Of a stretch of DNA of 64,000 nt, positions 17,357 to 25,171 are shown one piece after another. This stretch comes from RGIG3528 sp045629005 (lineage in GTDB: Bacteria; Bacillota; Clostridia; Lachnospirales; Lachnospiraceae), in assembly GCA_045629005.1 (NCBI GenBank), contig JAZQQJ010000081.1, positions 62,001 to 126,000 on the forward strand, given 5' to 3'. The notes beneath the pieces are model-generated. The model saw only the letters and a list, made by a program, of their open reading frames with translations, made no database searches and had not been told where the DNA came from. Position numbers and translations under genes: made by a program. Numbering within the stretch: the first letter of the stretch is position 1; each line of letters begins with the position of its first letter.

Positions 17357-17827
17357 ATGGCAGCTATTCGTGCAGAGCAGATTAACCCGTTCCTTATGTC
17401 GACAAGACAGGTAATGCAGCAGGTCTGCAATGTTGATGTTACGTTTGGTAAGATTGAAAAGACTGATTTCAAATTAGATGGCAATCCAATGCTCATCATG
17501 CTCGGTATAACCGGTGAGCTTTGTGGACAAGCCTGCTTCGTATTGACAGTTGAACTCGCAATGAAAATTGCAAGCAGAATGATGATGGGTATGCCTGTTG
17601 ATTCCTTCGATGATATGGCCAGATCAGCCATTTCAGAACTTGGAAACATGGTTATGGGTAATGCTGCAACAATTCTTTCCAATTCCAATGTTCTTATCGA
17701 CATCACACCACCTACAATCATAACCGGAACAACTACAATTGAAAGCCCCGACAGCACAATGTTTAAAGTCCCAATCCTCTACGGTGACTACAAAGTAATG
17801 CTGTGCTTCATGTTCAAAAACATATAA
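17357..17827 (+). CDS. cheX: CheX-type CheY-P phosphatase
   Basis: A 156-residue protein of the CheC/CheX/FliY phosphatase fold. The single E-x-x-N signature is in ISELGNMVMGNAATIL near residue 90, and DITPPTIITG follows as in CheX. Start ATG 17357 is chosen because GGAGG (17347-17351) is well placed and because the longer in-frame extension would run over the promoter. CheX acts on CheY-P like CheC, so this organism encodes two CheY-P phosphatases within 10 kb; no cheY is in the window. Followed directly by a hairpin array. Confidence 0.88.
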   Translation: MAAIRAEQINPFLMSTRQVMQQVCNVDVTFGKIEKTDFKLDGNPMLIMLGITGELCGQACFVLTVELAMKIASRMMMGMPVDSFDDMARSAISELGNMVMGNAATILSNSNVLIDITPPTIITGTTTIESPDSTMFKVPILYGDYKVMLCFMFKNI

Positions 17828-17832
17828 ATATA

Positions 17833-17861
17833 AAGGGATTGCCGTAGGCAATCCCTTATTT
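17833..17861 (+). terminator. Intrinsic terminator after cheX, first hairpin of an array
   Basis: Perfect 11-bp stem AAGGGATTGCC/GGCAATCCCTT (17833-17843 with 17847-17857) with GTA triloop, followed by ATTTC. The T-run is short. Confidence 0.65.
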
Positions 17862-17999
17862 CGTGTGCGGAGCACACGAAACAGACCACGAAGTGGTCAT
17901 ATTTATAATGAGCAAATCACGAAGTGATTCGCGAGTTATCCTTCAGGTCACGCAGTGACCAAACTTATAATGAGCAAATCACGAAGTGATTCGCGAGTT
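17833..17999. repeat. Array of six GNA-triloop hairpins with two 35-base direct repeats
   Basis: Six consecutive short hairpins, each a perfect stem closed by C-GNA-G: 17833-17857 (loop GTA), 17859-17881 (GGA), 17884-17898 (GAA), 17915-17929 (GAA), 17946-17960 (GCA), 17977-17991 (GAA). A 35-base sequence starting TTATAATGAGC and ending CGCGAGTT occurs exactly twice, at 17903-17937 and 17965-17999, and each copy is preceded by a six-bp-stem hairpin, so the composite unit is about 62 bases and present twice. There is no open reading frame. The function is unknown; REP-like intergenic repeats are the nearest known class. Confidence 0.8.
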
Positions 18000-18028
18000 T
18001 AACCAATCTTAATACTTTTATCCTTTTT

Positions 18029-18036
18029 GCTATATT
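18029..18036 (+). promoter_or_regulatory. Possible extended -10 promoter for the first tandem diguanylate cyclase
   Basis: TGC-TATATT (T18028 to T18036) is an extended -10 element without a clear -35. Transcription would start near 18043, just before an 11-bp inverted repeat (18047-18057 and 18093-18103). Confidence 0.4.
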
Positions 18037-18046
18037 AATTTTCCGA

Positions 18047-18103
18047 GTTCGAAATGTTATTCTATTGTAGATGTAAAATGAGAGGAAATTGTACATTTCG
18101 AAC
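18047..18103 (+). repeat. 11-bp inverted repeat in the leader of the GGDEF gene
   Basis: GTTCGAAATGT (18047-18057) and its exact reverse complement ACATTTCGAAC (18093-18103) are separated by 35 bases. The second arm ends 3 bases before ATG 18107, and the SD-like GAGG (18082-18085) lies in the loop. It could be an RNA hairpin at the start site or a DNA operator. Confidence 0.6.
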
Positions 18104-18106
18104 ATT

Positions 18107-19618
18107 ATGAAGAATTCTCTTTTTGACATTTACTATAAAACAGAACAGCAGCAGAAGGTTATAAACCGTTTTTCACCAAAAGAAGCTCTTGCTCATTACT
18201 TTAACAGTTGCGAAGCAGCAAAAGCAGTTGATGACATATACGGTGTTGCTTTTAATTCGGCTGTTATGGGCGACATCCTTCACAGATATGACGTAAACAC
18301 TGAGGCCGTAAAGTATTACAATCAGGCTTTAAACAGCTATGATACGTTGCTTTCAAAACTTAATGTACTTGGAACAGATTCTATTGAATCGTTAACGGCC
18401 AATGATTATGACGGTTCTTCCTCTAAAAAGCATACAAATAAATCTTCTCTTGTAAAAAGAGAAAATATAGAGCATTACATTCTATGGAATCTGCTCGAAA
18501 TATCATATGTCGAAACATTTACAGGTGATTTTAACGATATAGATAAACGTATTGTTGATTTTAAAAAGAAATGCAAAGAATTCTCGTATTTTATTGATTT
18601 TGATCTTCGTAAAGAACTTAAAGAATGCAAAAAATCCGGTGCAGGAACAGAGAAACTCAAAAAACAGTTTGAACCGGTTCTTGCACATCATTTTATTCTT
18701 TTAAAACTCATGAAAGAATACATGAAGCATAATGGCCATGTTTGTCGGGAAAATGCCGAAGAATATGCAGAAGTAATGGAAATGTCATCTGCTGTAAGGC
18801 ATATGGATTATATAGTCATAATATATTATTCCATACTTGATGATGGCAATTATGCACTTGCAGATAAATATCTTAAAAGATTAAAAGAAATGAGTTCAGA
18901 AGGAAAGGCATACGAATTAAGCTATTATCAGGCATATGCTGATTATTGTCTTCGTGTTGGAGATGATAACGGTTTCGAAGAAGCAGTAAATAAAGTTGAA
19001 CTTCTTATGAACGAAAAACGTATTTCTTTCAAGCACTCTAAAAAACTCATTATGGAATCTGAAGAAAATGAGTTTTTGGAAGAAAAAGTACAGAAAGATC
19101 TGTCTAAAAAGCTAAGTAACTATAAAGACAATGCAATGACAGATCCTCTTACCAAGCTCCCTAACCGATATGCAATATATGAAAAATTCCCCAGGATTCT
19201 TTCTCGTATGTCAGACAGGAAAGCTAAGATTGGACTTGTTTTAATTGATATAGACAGGTTTAAACAGTTTAACGATACATATGGTCACAGAGTAGGTGAC
19301 GAATGCATTATTCATGTTTCAAAGGCAATTAAGAACACTTACAGCGAGAGTTTCGTAGCAAGATTCGGAGGAGATGAATTTCTTGTAATACTTAATAAAA
19401 ATGACTTTGAGAATTATATGGAAAAAGCCGAAGAACTTAGGAAAACATTGTCAGAAACTAAAATTAAAGGTGTAGAAATTCCGGCAACCGTAACCCAGGG
19501 AATTGCCATCAGAAATGCATCATATATTAAGGATTGGCATGAAATATTTGAAAATGCCGATGACTCACTTTATAAAGGAAAAAACGGTACAAGAGACTGT
19601 ATTTATGTAAGTGATTAG
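18107..19618 (+). CDS. Cytoplasmic GGDEF protein with helical N-terminal region (diguanylate cyclase)
   Basis: A 503-residue soluble protein. Residues 1-340 are all-helical and look like TPR-type repeats (YNQALNSYDTLL, ALADKYLKRLKEM), with no membrane segment. A coiled linker leads to a GGDEF domain (about 345-500) with DPLTKLPNRYAI, IDIDRFKQFNDTYGH and RFGGDEF, so cyclase activity is expected. The inhibitory RxxD site before GGDEF is absent. The start is uncertain: ATG 18107 has an SD about 20 bases away, while TTG 18089 has GAGG only 3 bases upstream. The next gene, 10 bases on, is a paralogue with the same layout. Confidence 0.82.
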   Translation: MKNSLFDIYYKTEQQQKVINRFSPKEALAHYFNSCEAAKAVDDIYGVAFNSAVMGDILHRYDVNTEAVKYYNQALNSYDTLLSKLNVLGTDSIESLTANDYDGSSSKKHTNKSSLVKRENIEHYILWNLLEISYVETFTGDFNDIDKRIVDFKKKCKEFSYFIDFDLRKELKECKKSGAGTEKLKKQFEPVLAHHFILLKLMKEYMKHNGHVCRENAEEYAEVMEMSSAVRHMDYIVIIYYSILDDGNYALADKYLKRLKEMSSEGKAYELSYYQAYADYCLRVGDDNGFEEAVNKVELLMNEKRISFKHSKKLIMESEENEFLEEKVQKDLSKKLSNYKDNAMTDPLTKLPNRYAIYEKFPRILSRMSDRKAKIGLVLIDIDRFKQFNDTYGHRVGDECIIHVSKAIKNTYSESFVARFGGDEFLVILNKNDFENYMEKAEELRKTLSETKIKGVEIPATVTQGIAIRNASYIKDWHEIFENADDSLYKGKNGTRDCIYVSD

Positions 19619-19628
19619 GGTGACATAA

Positions 19629-21206
19629 TTGAGCAGACTTGAAGAACTCAAAAAAATAGCGGTAGATAATACAACACTCAGCTCTGAACAGAATGAAAAA
19701 ATCGGTACAGAGCTTCTTTCGCTTGCAGAAAAGGCTTGTGATACTGAAGGCGTTATTCTTGCTTACAGCTCGCTTTCAATGAGCAGTCTATATTCTCTTG
19801 ATAAGAGTTCTATGCTTAAATATGCAGGCAAACTTCTTGATATTGCTACAGAAGCAAAAAAATGGGACTATGTCGGACAGGCAAACGAATTGTTTGCAAC
19901 GTATTACAGTTCCTGCAAACAGGACGCCTTTTCACTTCGTTATCATTTTACAGCTGTTAAAGCATATGAAAAAATTGATGACTACTACGCCCTGAGCTGC
20001 TGTTATCAGAATATTAGCGGAGTATTTCTGGCTTCAAGAGAGTTTGATAAAGCCGAGTATTATATGCAGCTCTCAAAGGAATATCTTGATAAAGAAACAG
20101 AACGCGGTACATGCAAAAAAGAGAAACTTGAGTTTCAAAATTTTGCAACCATTCTGAATTATTCTTTTCTTCTTGTAAAGCAAAAAAAATATGACGAATT
20201 ATTAGCCAGTCTTGATTTTCTTACATCAAGAAAAGATATGAATTATTATTTGATATATCAGATTTTTATTTATATCTTATACGCCAGATATTACGCACAG
20301 ATTGAAAATAACAAAGAATTCGTAAAAAATGTAAATTCTGTGCTGGCAATAAACAGTGAGAATATAAATGAATATGAGATATTTAACGATCTTTGTGTTT
20401 TCTTTGACAGGGCTATAGTAATACAGGACTATGAACTGGCCGAACGCATAAATGACAGAATGGTAAAAATCGCCGAAACAGAAGATTATCCTTCTCTTTT
20501 GGTTTCTACGTATAAAAGAAGAATAGCTTTATATAAGGTTATTGAAAAAAACTATGAGCTTCTTTTGATTAAGCGTAAATATTTCCAGGCACTCAAGAGT
20601 GAAAGCACATACATGGATACGGAAAAAAGCGAATTTGTCGATGCTTCCCTTCACGCAATAAAGCTTTCAAATCAAAACGAGAAAAATCTTAAATACATAG
20701 AAAACTTCGAGCAGAAATCGTTGTATGATGCACTTACCGGTGTAGGAAGCCGCTATGCACTTGATAAGAACGAAAAACTTATGTTCCTGGATGCAATAGA
20801 GGAGGAAAAGTATTATTCCGTAGTAATAATTGACATCGATTATTTCAAAGAATTCAATGATAACTACGGTCATTTGGAAGGCGACCTGTGTCTTCAGAAG
20901 ACTGCGGAAACAATTGATAATTGTTCTGAAGGATTTTTCTGCGGAAGGTACGGCGGTGATGAGTTCCTTCTTGTAGCAAAAGGAAAGAGTCCTGAAGAAA
21001 CATTAGCTACATGTGAATTAATAAGAAAAGAAATATCTCTTGTAAATGTAACTGAAAATATAGCTGCACCGATTACTTTAAGTATGGGATTCTATTCAGC
21101 TTTGCCGAAAGAGGGCGATACCCACTTCGATTTTATTGACAGAGCAGACGAATATCTTTACAAAGTTAAGGAAAACGGTAGAAATAACGTATGCGGAAAC
21201 TCATAA
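19629..21206 (+). CDS. Second cytoplasmic GGDEF protein with helical-repeat N-terminus
   Basis: A 525-residue protein starting at TTG 19629 (AGGGTGA at 19617-19623 is suitably placed). Residues 1-350 are helical with TPR-like pairs (DKAEYYMQLSKEYLD, YELAERINDRMVKIAE); no membrane segment. The C-terminal GGDEF domain has DALTGVGSRYAL, IDIDYFKEFNDNYGH and GRYGGDEF and should make c-di-GMP. Like its neighbour it lacks the RxxD inhibitory site. It is 10 bases downstream of the first copy, so the two are co-transcribed. TPR-type regions usually bind proteins, suggesting control by partner binding; that is inference. Confidence 0.82.
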   Translation: MSRLEELKKIAVDNTTLSSEQNEKIGTELLSLAEKACDTEGVILAYSSLSMSSLYSLDKSSMLKYAGKLLDIATEAKKWDYVGQANELFATYYSSCKQDAFSLRYHFTAVKAYEKIDDYYALSCCYQNISGVFLASREFDKAEYYMQLSKEYLDKETERGTCKKEKLEFQNFATILNYSFLLVKQKKYDELLASLDFLTSRKDMNYYLIYQIFIYILYARYYAQIENNKEFVKNVNSVLAINSENINEYEIFNDLCVFFDRAIVIQDYELAERINDRMVKIAETEDYPSLLVSTYKRRIALYKVIEKNYELLLIKRKYFQALKSESTYMDTEKSEFVDASLHAIKLSNQNEKNLKYIENFEQKSLYDALTGVGSRYALDKNEKLMFLDAIEEEKYYSVVIIDIDYFKEFNDNYGHLEGDLCLQKTAETIDNCSEGFFCGRYGGDEFLLVAKGKSPEETLATCELIRKEISLVNVTENIAAPITLSMGFYSALPKEGDTHFDFIDRADEYLYKVKENGRNNVCGNS

Positions 21207-21212
21207 ACTATG

Positions 21213-21241
21213 TTGACATTTCCTGTTTATATGGGTATACT
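21213..21241 (+). promoter_or_regulatory. Strong SigA-type promoter for the hydratase gene
   Basis: TTGACA (21213-21218), 17-base spacer, TATACT (21236-21241). The -35 is the full consensus. Transcription would start near 21248, leaving a 60-base leader. Confidence 0.85.
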
Positions 21242-21307
21242 TTCACTCTGTTAAGTTAATACATTAAGTTGTCGAAATGTGAAAGATTACACTTTTGGGA
21301 GGCCGAC

Positions 21308-23584
21308 ATGATTAAGCTTTATGACAAAGGCGCATACGTTTTTTATGGCAAAGATATTGTAGCAGAAGAGAATCTTCCCGGTTCTCAATATGCCGGAAAA
21401 GCAGATAAGGAAACAGCAAAGCAGAATACTCTTGCCTATAACATTCTCAAGAATCACAATACATCCGGTAATATGGATAAGCTTAAGATTAAATTTGACA
21501 AGCTTACATCCCATGATATTACATTTGTTGGCATCATTCAGACTGCTCGTGCTTCAGGGCTTGAGTCTTTTCCTATCCCTTATGTTCTTACAAACTGTCA
21601 CAACTCTCTTTGTGCAGTAGGTGGAACAATTAACGAAGACGACCATATGTTTGGTCTTTCCTGTGCAAAAAAATACGGTGGTGTTTATGTACCTCCTCAT
21701 CAGGCTGTTATCCACCAGTTTGCCCGTGAAATGCTTGCTGAAGGCGGTAAGATGATTCTCGGCTCTGATTCTCATACACGTTACGGTGCTCTCGGCACAA
21801 TGGCAGTCGGAGAGGGCGGCCCCGAGCTTGTAAAACAGCTTCTTTCAAAAACATACGATATTAATATGCCCGGCGTTGTCGGCGTTCATCTTACAGGTAA
21901 AATCGGCCATGGCGTCGGACCTCAGGATATTGCTCTTGCCATTATCGGTGCTGTATTCAAAAACGGCTATGTTAAGAATAAAGTAATGGAATTCTTCGGT
22001 GATGGTGTAAATTCCCTTACCGTTGACGAGCGTATCGGTGTCGACGTAATGACAACCGAAACAACATGTCTTTCATCCATTTGGATTACAGATGATAAGG
22101 TTAAGAACTTCTATAACCTTCATAAACGTCCTGAAGGCTTTAAAGAGCTTACACTTCCGGAAGTTGTATATTATGACGGTCTCATTGATATAGATCTTTC
22201 CGAAATCAAGCCTATGATTGCAATGCCTTTCCATCCTTCAAATGTTTATACAATTGATGATGTCAATGCAAATCTTATGGACATTCTTGACGAGGTTGAA
22301 AAGAATGCTCTTGTTTCTCTTGATAACAACAAAGTAAAATATACTCTTAAAGATAAAGTCCGTGATGGAAAGCTTTATGTTGAGCAGGGCGTTATTGCCG
22401 GCTGTGCAGGTGGCGGCTTTGAAAACATTTGCGCTGCAGCCGATATTTTGAACGGAAAATGCATCGGTAACGATGAGTTCTCCTTAAGCGTATATCCTGC
22501 TTCACAGCCTATTATGATGGAACTTGTTAAGAACGGAACCATTGCAAAGCTTATGGAAACCGGTGCCACAATAAGAACTGCTTTCTGCGGTCCCTGCTTT
22601 GGTGCAGGTGATGTTCCTTCTAACAAAGGCCTTTCCATTCGTCATTCAACACGTAACTTCCCGAACCGTGAAGGTTCAAAGATTACAAATGGTCAGATTG
22701 CTTCCGTTGCACTTATGGACGCACGTTCGATTGCCGCAACAGCAGCAAATAAAGGCTTCCTTACAAGTGCTGCAGAGTTCGAAGGAACCTTTACACGCCC
22801 TCAGTATTTCTTCGATTCGACAATTTATGAAAAACGTGTATATAACGGCATAGGTAAGGCTGATCCATCCGTTGATATTAAGTTCGGTCCCGGTATCGTT
22901 GACTGGCCAAAGATGTGTGCACTTAAGGAAAATATGCTTCTTCGTGTTGCATCAGTTATTCATGATCCTGTTACAACGACCGATGAACTTATTCCTTCAG
23001 GTGAAACATCATCATTCCGTTCAAATCCTTTGGGGCTTGCAGAATTTACTCTTTCACGTAAGGATCCTCAGTATGTAGGCCGTGCTAAAGAAATTCAGAA
23101 GGCTGAAAAAGCAAGATGGGAAGCTTCATCCGTAAATGAAATTTATGAAGCTTTACCCGAAATCAAGCCTGTACTTGAAAAGGTATCGGATAAGTTTGGT
23201 TTCAATCCTCTTGATGTTGAAATCGGAAGTGTAATATATGCTGTTAAGCCCGGTGACGGCAGTGCGAGAGAGCAGGCTGCATCCTGTCAGAAGGTACTTG
23301 GCGGTCTTGCAAACGTTGCTAAGGAGTACGCTACAAAGCGTTACCGCAGCAACCTCATTAACTGGGGTATGGTTCCTTTTATCCTTGATGATGAATGTCC
23401 TTTTGAAGTAGGAGACTACATTCTTGTTAAAGATATTCTTGATGCAATTAAGAATAAAAAGTCCGAGGTTCAGGCATACATTGTAAACAAAGACAAGGAA
23501 TTCACTCTTAAGATTGGTGAGCTTACCGATGACGAGCGTGAAATCATTGCAAAGGGATGCCTTATCAACTATTACAGAGATTGA
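21308..23584 (+). CDS. Aconitase-family hydratase
   Basis: A 758-residue protein of the aconitase/isopropylmalate isomerase superfamily, [4Fe-4S]-dependent dehydratases. Start ATG 21308 is set by GGGAGG at 21297-21302. Visible motifs are GSDSHTRYGALGT near residue 155, cluster Cys candidates in GCAGGGFEN (about 364) and FCGPCFGAGD (about 425), and NRLGxx-like FRSNPLGLAEFTLSRKDP in the C-terminal swivelling region. The usual GSCTN sequence around the first Cys is replaced. This and the order of motifs set it apart from AcnA/AcnB, so the substrate (aconitate or another hydroxyacid) is open. No other TCA-cycle gene is nearby, and it has its own promoter. Confidence 0.8.
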   Translation: MIKLYDKGAYVFYGKDIVAEENLPGSQYAGKADKETAKQNTLAYNILKNHNTSGNMDKLKIKFDKLTSHDITFVGIIQTARASGLESFPIPYVLTNCHNSLCAVGGTINEDDHMFGLSCAKKYGGVYVPPHQAVIHQFAREMLAEGGKMILGSDSHTRYGALGTMAVGEGGPELVKQLLSKTYDINMPGVVGVHLTGKIGHGVGPQDIALAIIGAVFKNGYVKNKVMEFFGDGVNSLTVDERIGVDVMTTETTCLSSIWITDDKVKNFYNLHKRPEGFKELTLPEVVYYDGLIDIDLSEIKPMIAMPFHPSNVYTIDDVNANLMDILDEVEKNALVSLDNNKVKYTLKDKVRDGKLYVEQGVIAGCAGGGFENICAAADILNGKCIGNDEFSLSVYPASQPIMMELVKNGTIAKLMETGATIRTAFCGPCFGAGDVPSNKGLSIRHSTRNFPNREGSKITNGQIASVALMDARSIAATAANKGFLTSAAEFEGTFTRPQYFFDSTIYEKRVYNGIGKADPSVDIKFGPGIVDWPKMCALKENMLLRVASVIHDPVTTTDELIPSGETSSFRSNPLGLAEFTLSRKDPQYVGRAKEIQKAEKARWEASSVNEIYEALPEIKPVLEKVSDKFGFNPLDVEIGSVIYAVKPGDGSAREQAASCQKVLGGLANVAKEYATKRYRSNLINWGMVPFILDDECPFEVGDYILVKDILDAIKNKKSEVQAYIVNKDKEFTLKIGELTDDEREIIAKGCLINYYRD

Positions 23585-23593
23585 AAATTATAG

Positions 23594-23621
23594 TTGACGA
23601 ATGACATTTTTATGTTATAAT
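23594..23621 (+). promoter_or_regulatory. SigA-type promoter for rpsU
   Basis: TTGACG (23594-23599), 16-base spacer, TATAAT (23616-23621), beginning 9 bases after the hydratase stop. Confidence 0.85.
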
Positions 23622-23690
23622 CATTAGGTGCTTTATTTTTAAATTGATTAATAAGCAACTACCTTCAACCCGGAGGGAGGGATAAAGAAT

Positions 23691-23867
23691 ATGTCAAATG
23701 TTATCGTAAAAGAAAATGAATCACTGGACAGCGCTCTTCGCAGATTTAAGAGAAACTGTGCTAAGGCAGGCATCCAGCAGGAGATTCGTAAGCGTGAGCA
23801 TTATGAGAAGCCCAGCGTAAGACGTAAGAAAAAGTCTGAAGCTGCTCGTAAGCGCAAATATAAATAG
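23691..23867 (+). CDS. rpsU: 30S ribosomal protein S21
   Basis: A 58-residue, strongly basic protein beginning MSNVIVKENESLDSALRRFK and ending in a Lys/Arg-rich tail (RRKKKSEAARKRKYK), which is the full family length. S21 assists 30S initiation by helping the Shine-Dalgarno interaction. A very strong SD (CGGAGGGAGGG, 23671-23681) precedes the ATG. The gene stands alone between its own promoter and a terminator at 23881, although rpsU is often next to yqeY in Firmicutes, which is not present here. Confidence 0.95.
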   Translation: MSNVIVKENESLDSALRRFKRNCAKAGIQQEIRKREHYEKPSVRRKKKSEAARKRKYK

Positions 23868-23880
23868 TAAAACGCTTTCA

Positions 23881-23920
23881 AGGGCCTTTTCTGTAAAAGA
23901 AAAGGCCTTTTTATTTTTTT
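23881..23920 (+). terminator. Intrinsic terminator after rpsU
   Basis: 9-bp stem GGCCTTTTC/GAAAAGGCC (23883-23891 with 23899-23907), extended by A-T pairs, then TTTTTATTTTTTT. Confidence 0.92.
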
Positions 23921-23941
23921 AATATTATGGGAAAATCACAT

Positions 23942-23969
23942 TTGTTTTTTCAAAAGGATATGTTATAAT
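23942..23969 (+). promoter_or_regulatory. SigA-type promoter for the membrane diguanylate cyclase operon
   Basis: TTGTTT (23942-23947), 16-base spacer, TATAAT (23964-23969), 32 bases before ATG 24002. Confidence 0.7.
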
Positions 23970-24001
23970 TAAGCCAAATTTGGTCAAAAAAGGTGAAGGT
24001 T

Positions 24002-25171
24002 ATGCCTGGTGTTGGTGCAAGAATCGAATTAGATTTATTTACCATAATACTTATGGGTTGGGTTATATACCGCGTATACCGTGACAAAGAAGACAGAGAC
24101 TCCAATTATCCTTTCATAAGGTGCCTCTGTTGTATTTTTAGTGTATGTTTTTTTGACATATTATGCGGAGTTATAGAAGGACAGCCCGGACAAATTGCTT
24201 ATGTGGCTTTGCAAATCGTTTACACTTTGTATCTTTGCTGCATTTTTACGATGTCCTTCCAATGGTTCCTTTATTCTACCGAATTTACAAGAGCAAAGAA
24301 GCTTTACAACCGCGAAAACAGGATGAGTTTCATTATTCCTTATGTTATACTTCTGCTTCTTACGGTTTTGAGCCCATTTGCCGAAATTCTGTTCAAGGTT
24401 AACTCCGAGACGAATATGATTGAATCAGGATACCTTTCTGTATTCCTTTATATTCTTCCTTATGTTTTCGTTGGATTTTCTGCAGTTCAGCTTCTTGTTG
24501 CTTTTGTTTACGATACAGAGACTAAAACAGATCTTTCCGTTGAAACGGTTGTTCTTTTTGTTTCTATACCCATAACTGCATTGATTATAAACATGCTTTC
24601 CAAGTCTTTTCACTCCATGGCACCTGCCTTCAGCATTATCATGGTGTTTGTTTACTTTGACTTTCAGGTTGGTCATGTATCTACAGATGGTCTTACAGGC
24701 CTCAACAACAAGCGCCAGTATCTCCATTACATTACAACAGCCATGCAGGAGCCCAAGAGCCCTTTAAAGCTTTATCTTATCATTTGTGACATCGACTATT
24801 TCAAAGATATAAATGACAGATTCGGTCATGCCGAAGGCGATAAGGCACTTATTGAAATTGCCAATATCCTTAAAAAGGTTTGTGCAAGTCTTGGAGGTTC
24901 TTTCCTTGCAAGATACGGTGGCGATGAGTTCGCTATTGTTTTCAAAGCACGTTTTGCTGATGAAATAGAAGAATTTAAACGCCAGATAAATCTTGCTGTA
25001 AAAGAAAGGAACGAAGTTCCGGGCGTCAGATATAAAATATCATTAAGCATAGGCTATGCAAAATATGAGATTGGTGAAACTCTTGATACTTTTACCGAAC
25101 ATGCTGATGAAATGCTTTATTACGAAAAAGAAGATCATCATAAACTGCTTAAGCCTGTGAAAGGAAATTAA
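24002..25171 (+). CDS. Membrane diguanylate cyclase (multi-TM + GGDEF)
   Basis: A 389-residue protein with about seven hydrophobic segments in residues 8-225 and a cytoplasmic GGDEF domain (about 230-385). The catalytic motifs are intact: DGLTGLNNKRQY, CDIDYFKDINDRFGH and ARYGGDEF; no RxxD inhibitory site is seen. ATG 24002 is preferred to an in-frame GTG at 23993 because AAAGG at 23988-23992 is better spaced. Its stop overlaps the phoH start by one base (TAATG), so it is translationally coupled to phoH and ybeY, an unusual partnership for a c-di-GMP enzyme. In spore-formers this place often holds yqfC/yqfD. Confidence 0.85.
   Translation: MPGVGARIELDLFTIILMGWVIYRVYRDKEDRDSNYPFIRCLCCIFSVCFFDILCGVIEGQPGQIAYVALQIVYTLYLCCIFTMSFQWFLYSTEFTRAKKLYNRENRMSFIIPYVILLLLTVLSPFAEILFKVNSETNMIESGYLSVFLYILPYVFVGFSAVQLLVAFVYDTETKTDLSVETVVLFVSIPITALIINMLSKSFHSMAPAFSIIMVFVYFDFQVGHVSTDGLTGLNNKRQYLHYITTAMQEPKSPLKLYLIICDIDYFKDINDRFGHAEGDKALIEIANILKKVCASLGGSFLARYGGDEFAIVFKARFADEIEEFKRQINLAVKERNEVPGVRYKISLSIGYAKYEIGETLDTFTEHADEMLYYEKEDHHKLLKPVKGN

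Noticed and set aside
17903..17999. Two exact 35-base repeats considered as a small CRISPR array
   Set aside because: Only two copies, the spacer region itself contains a hairpin of the same design, no cas genes nearby, and the repeats are part of a palindrome series.
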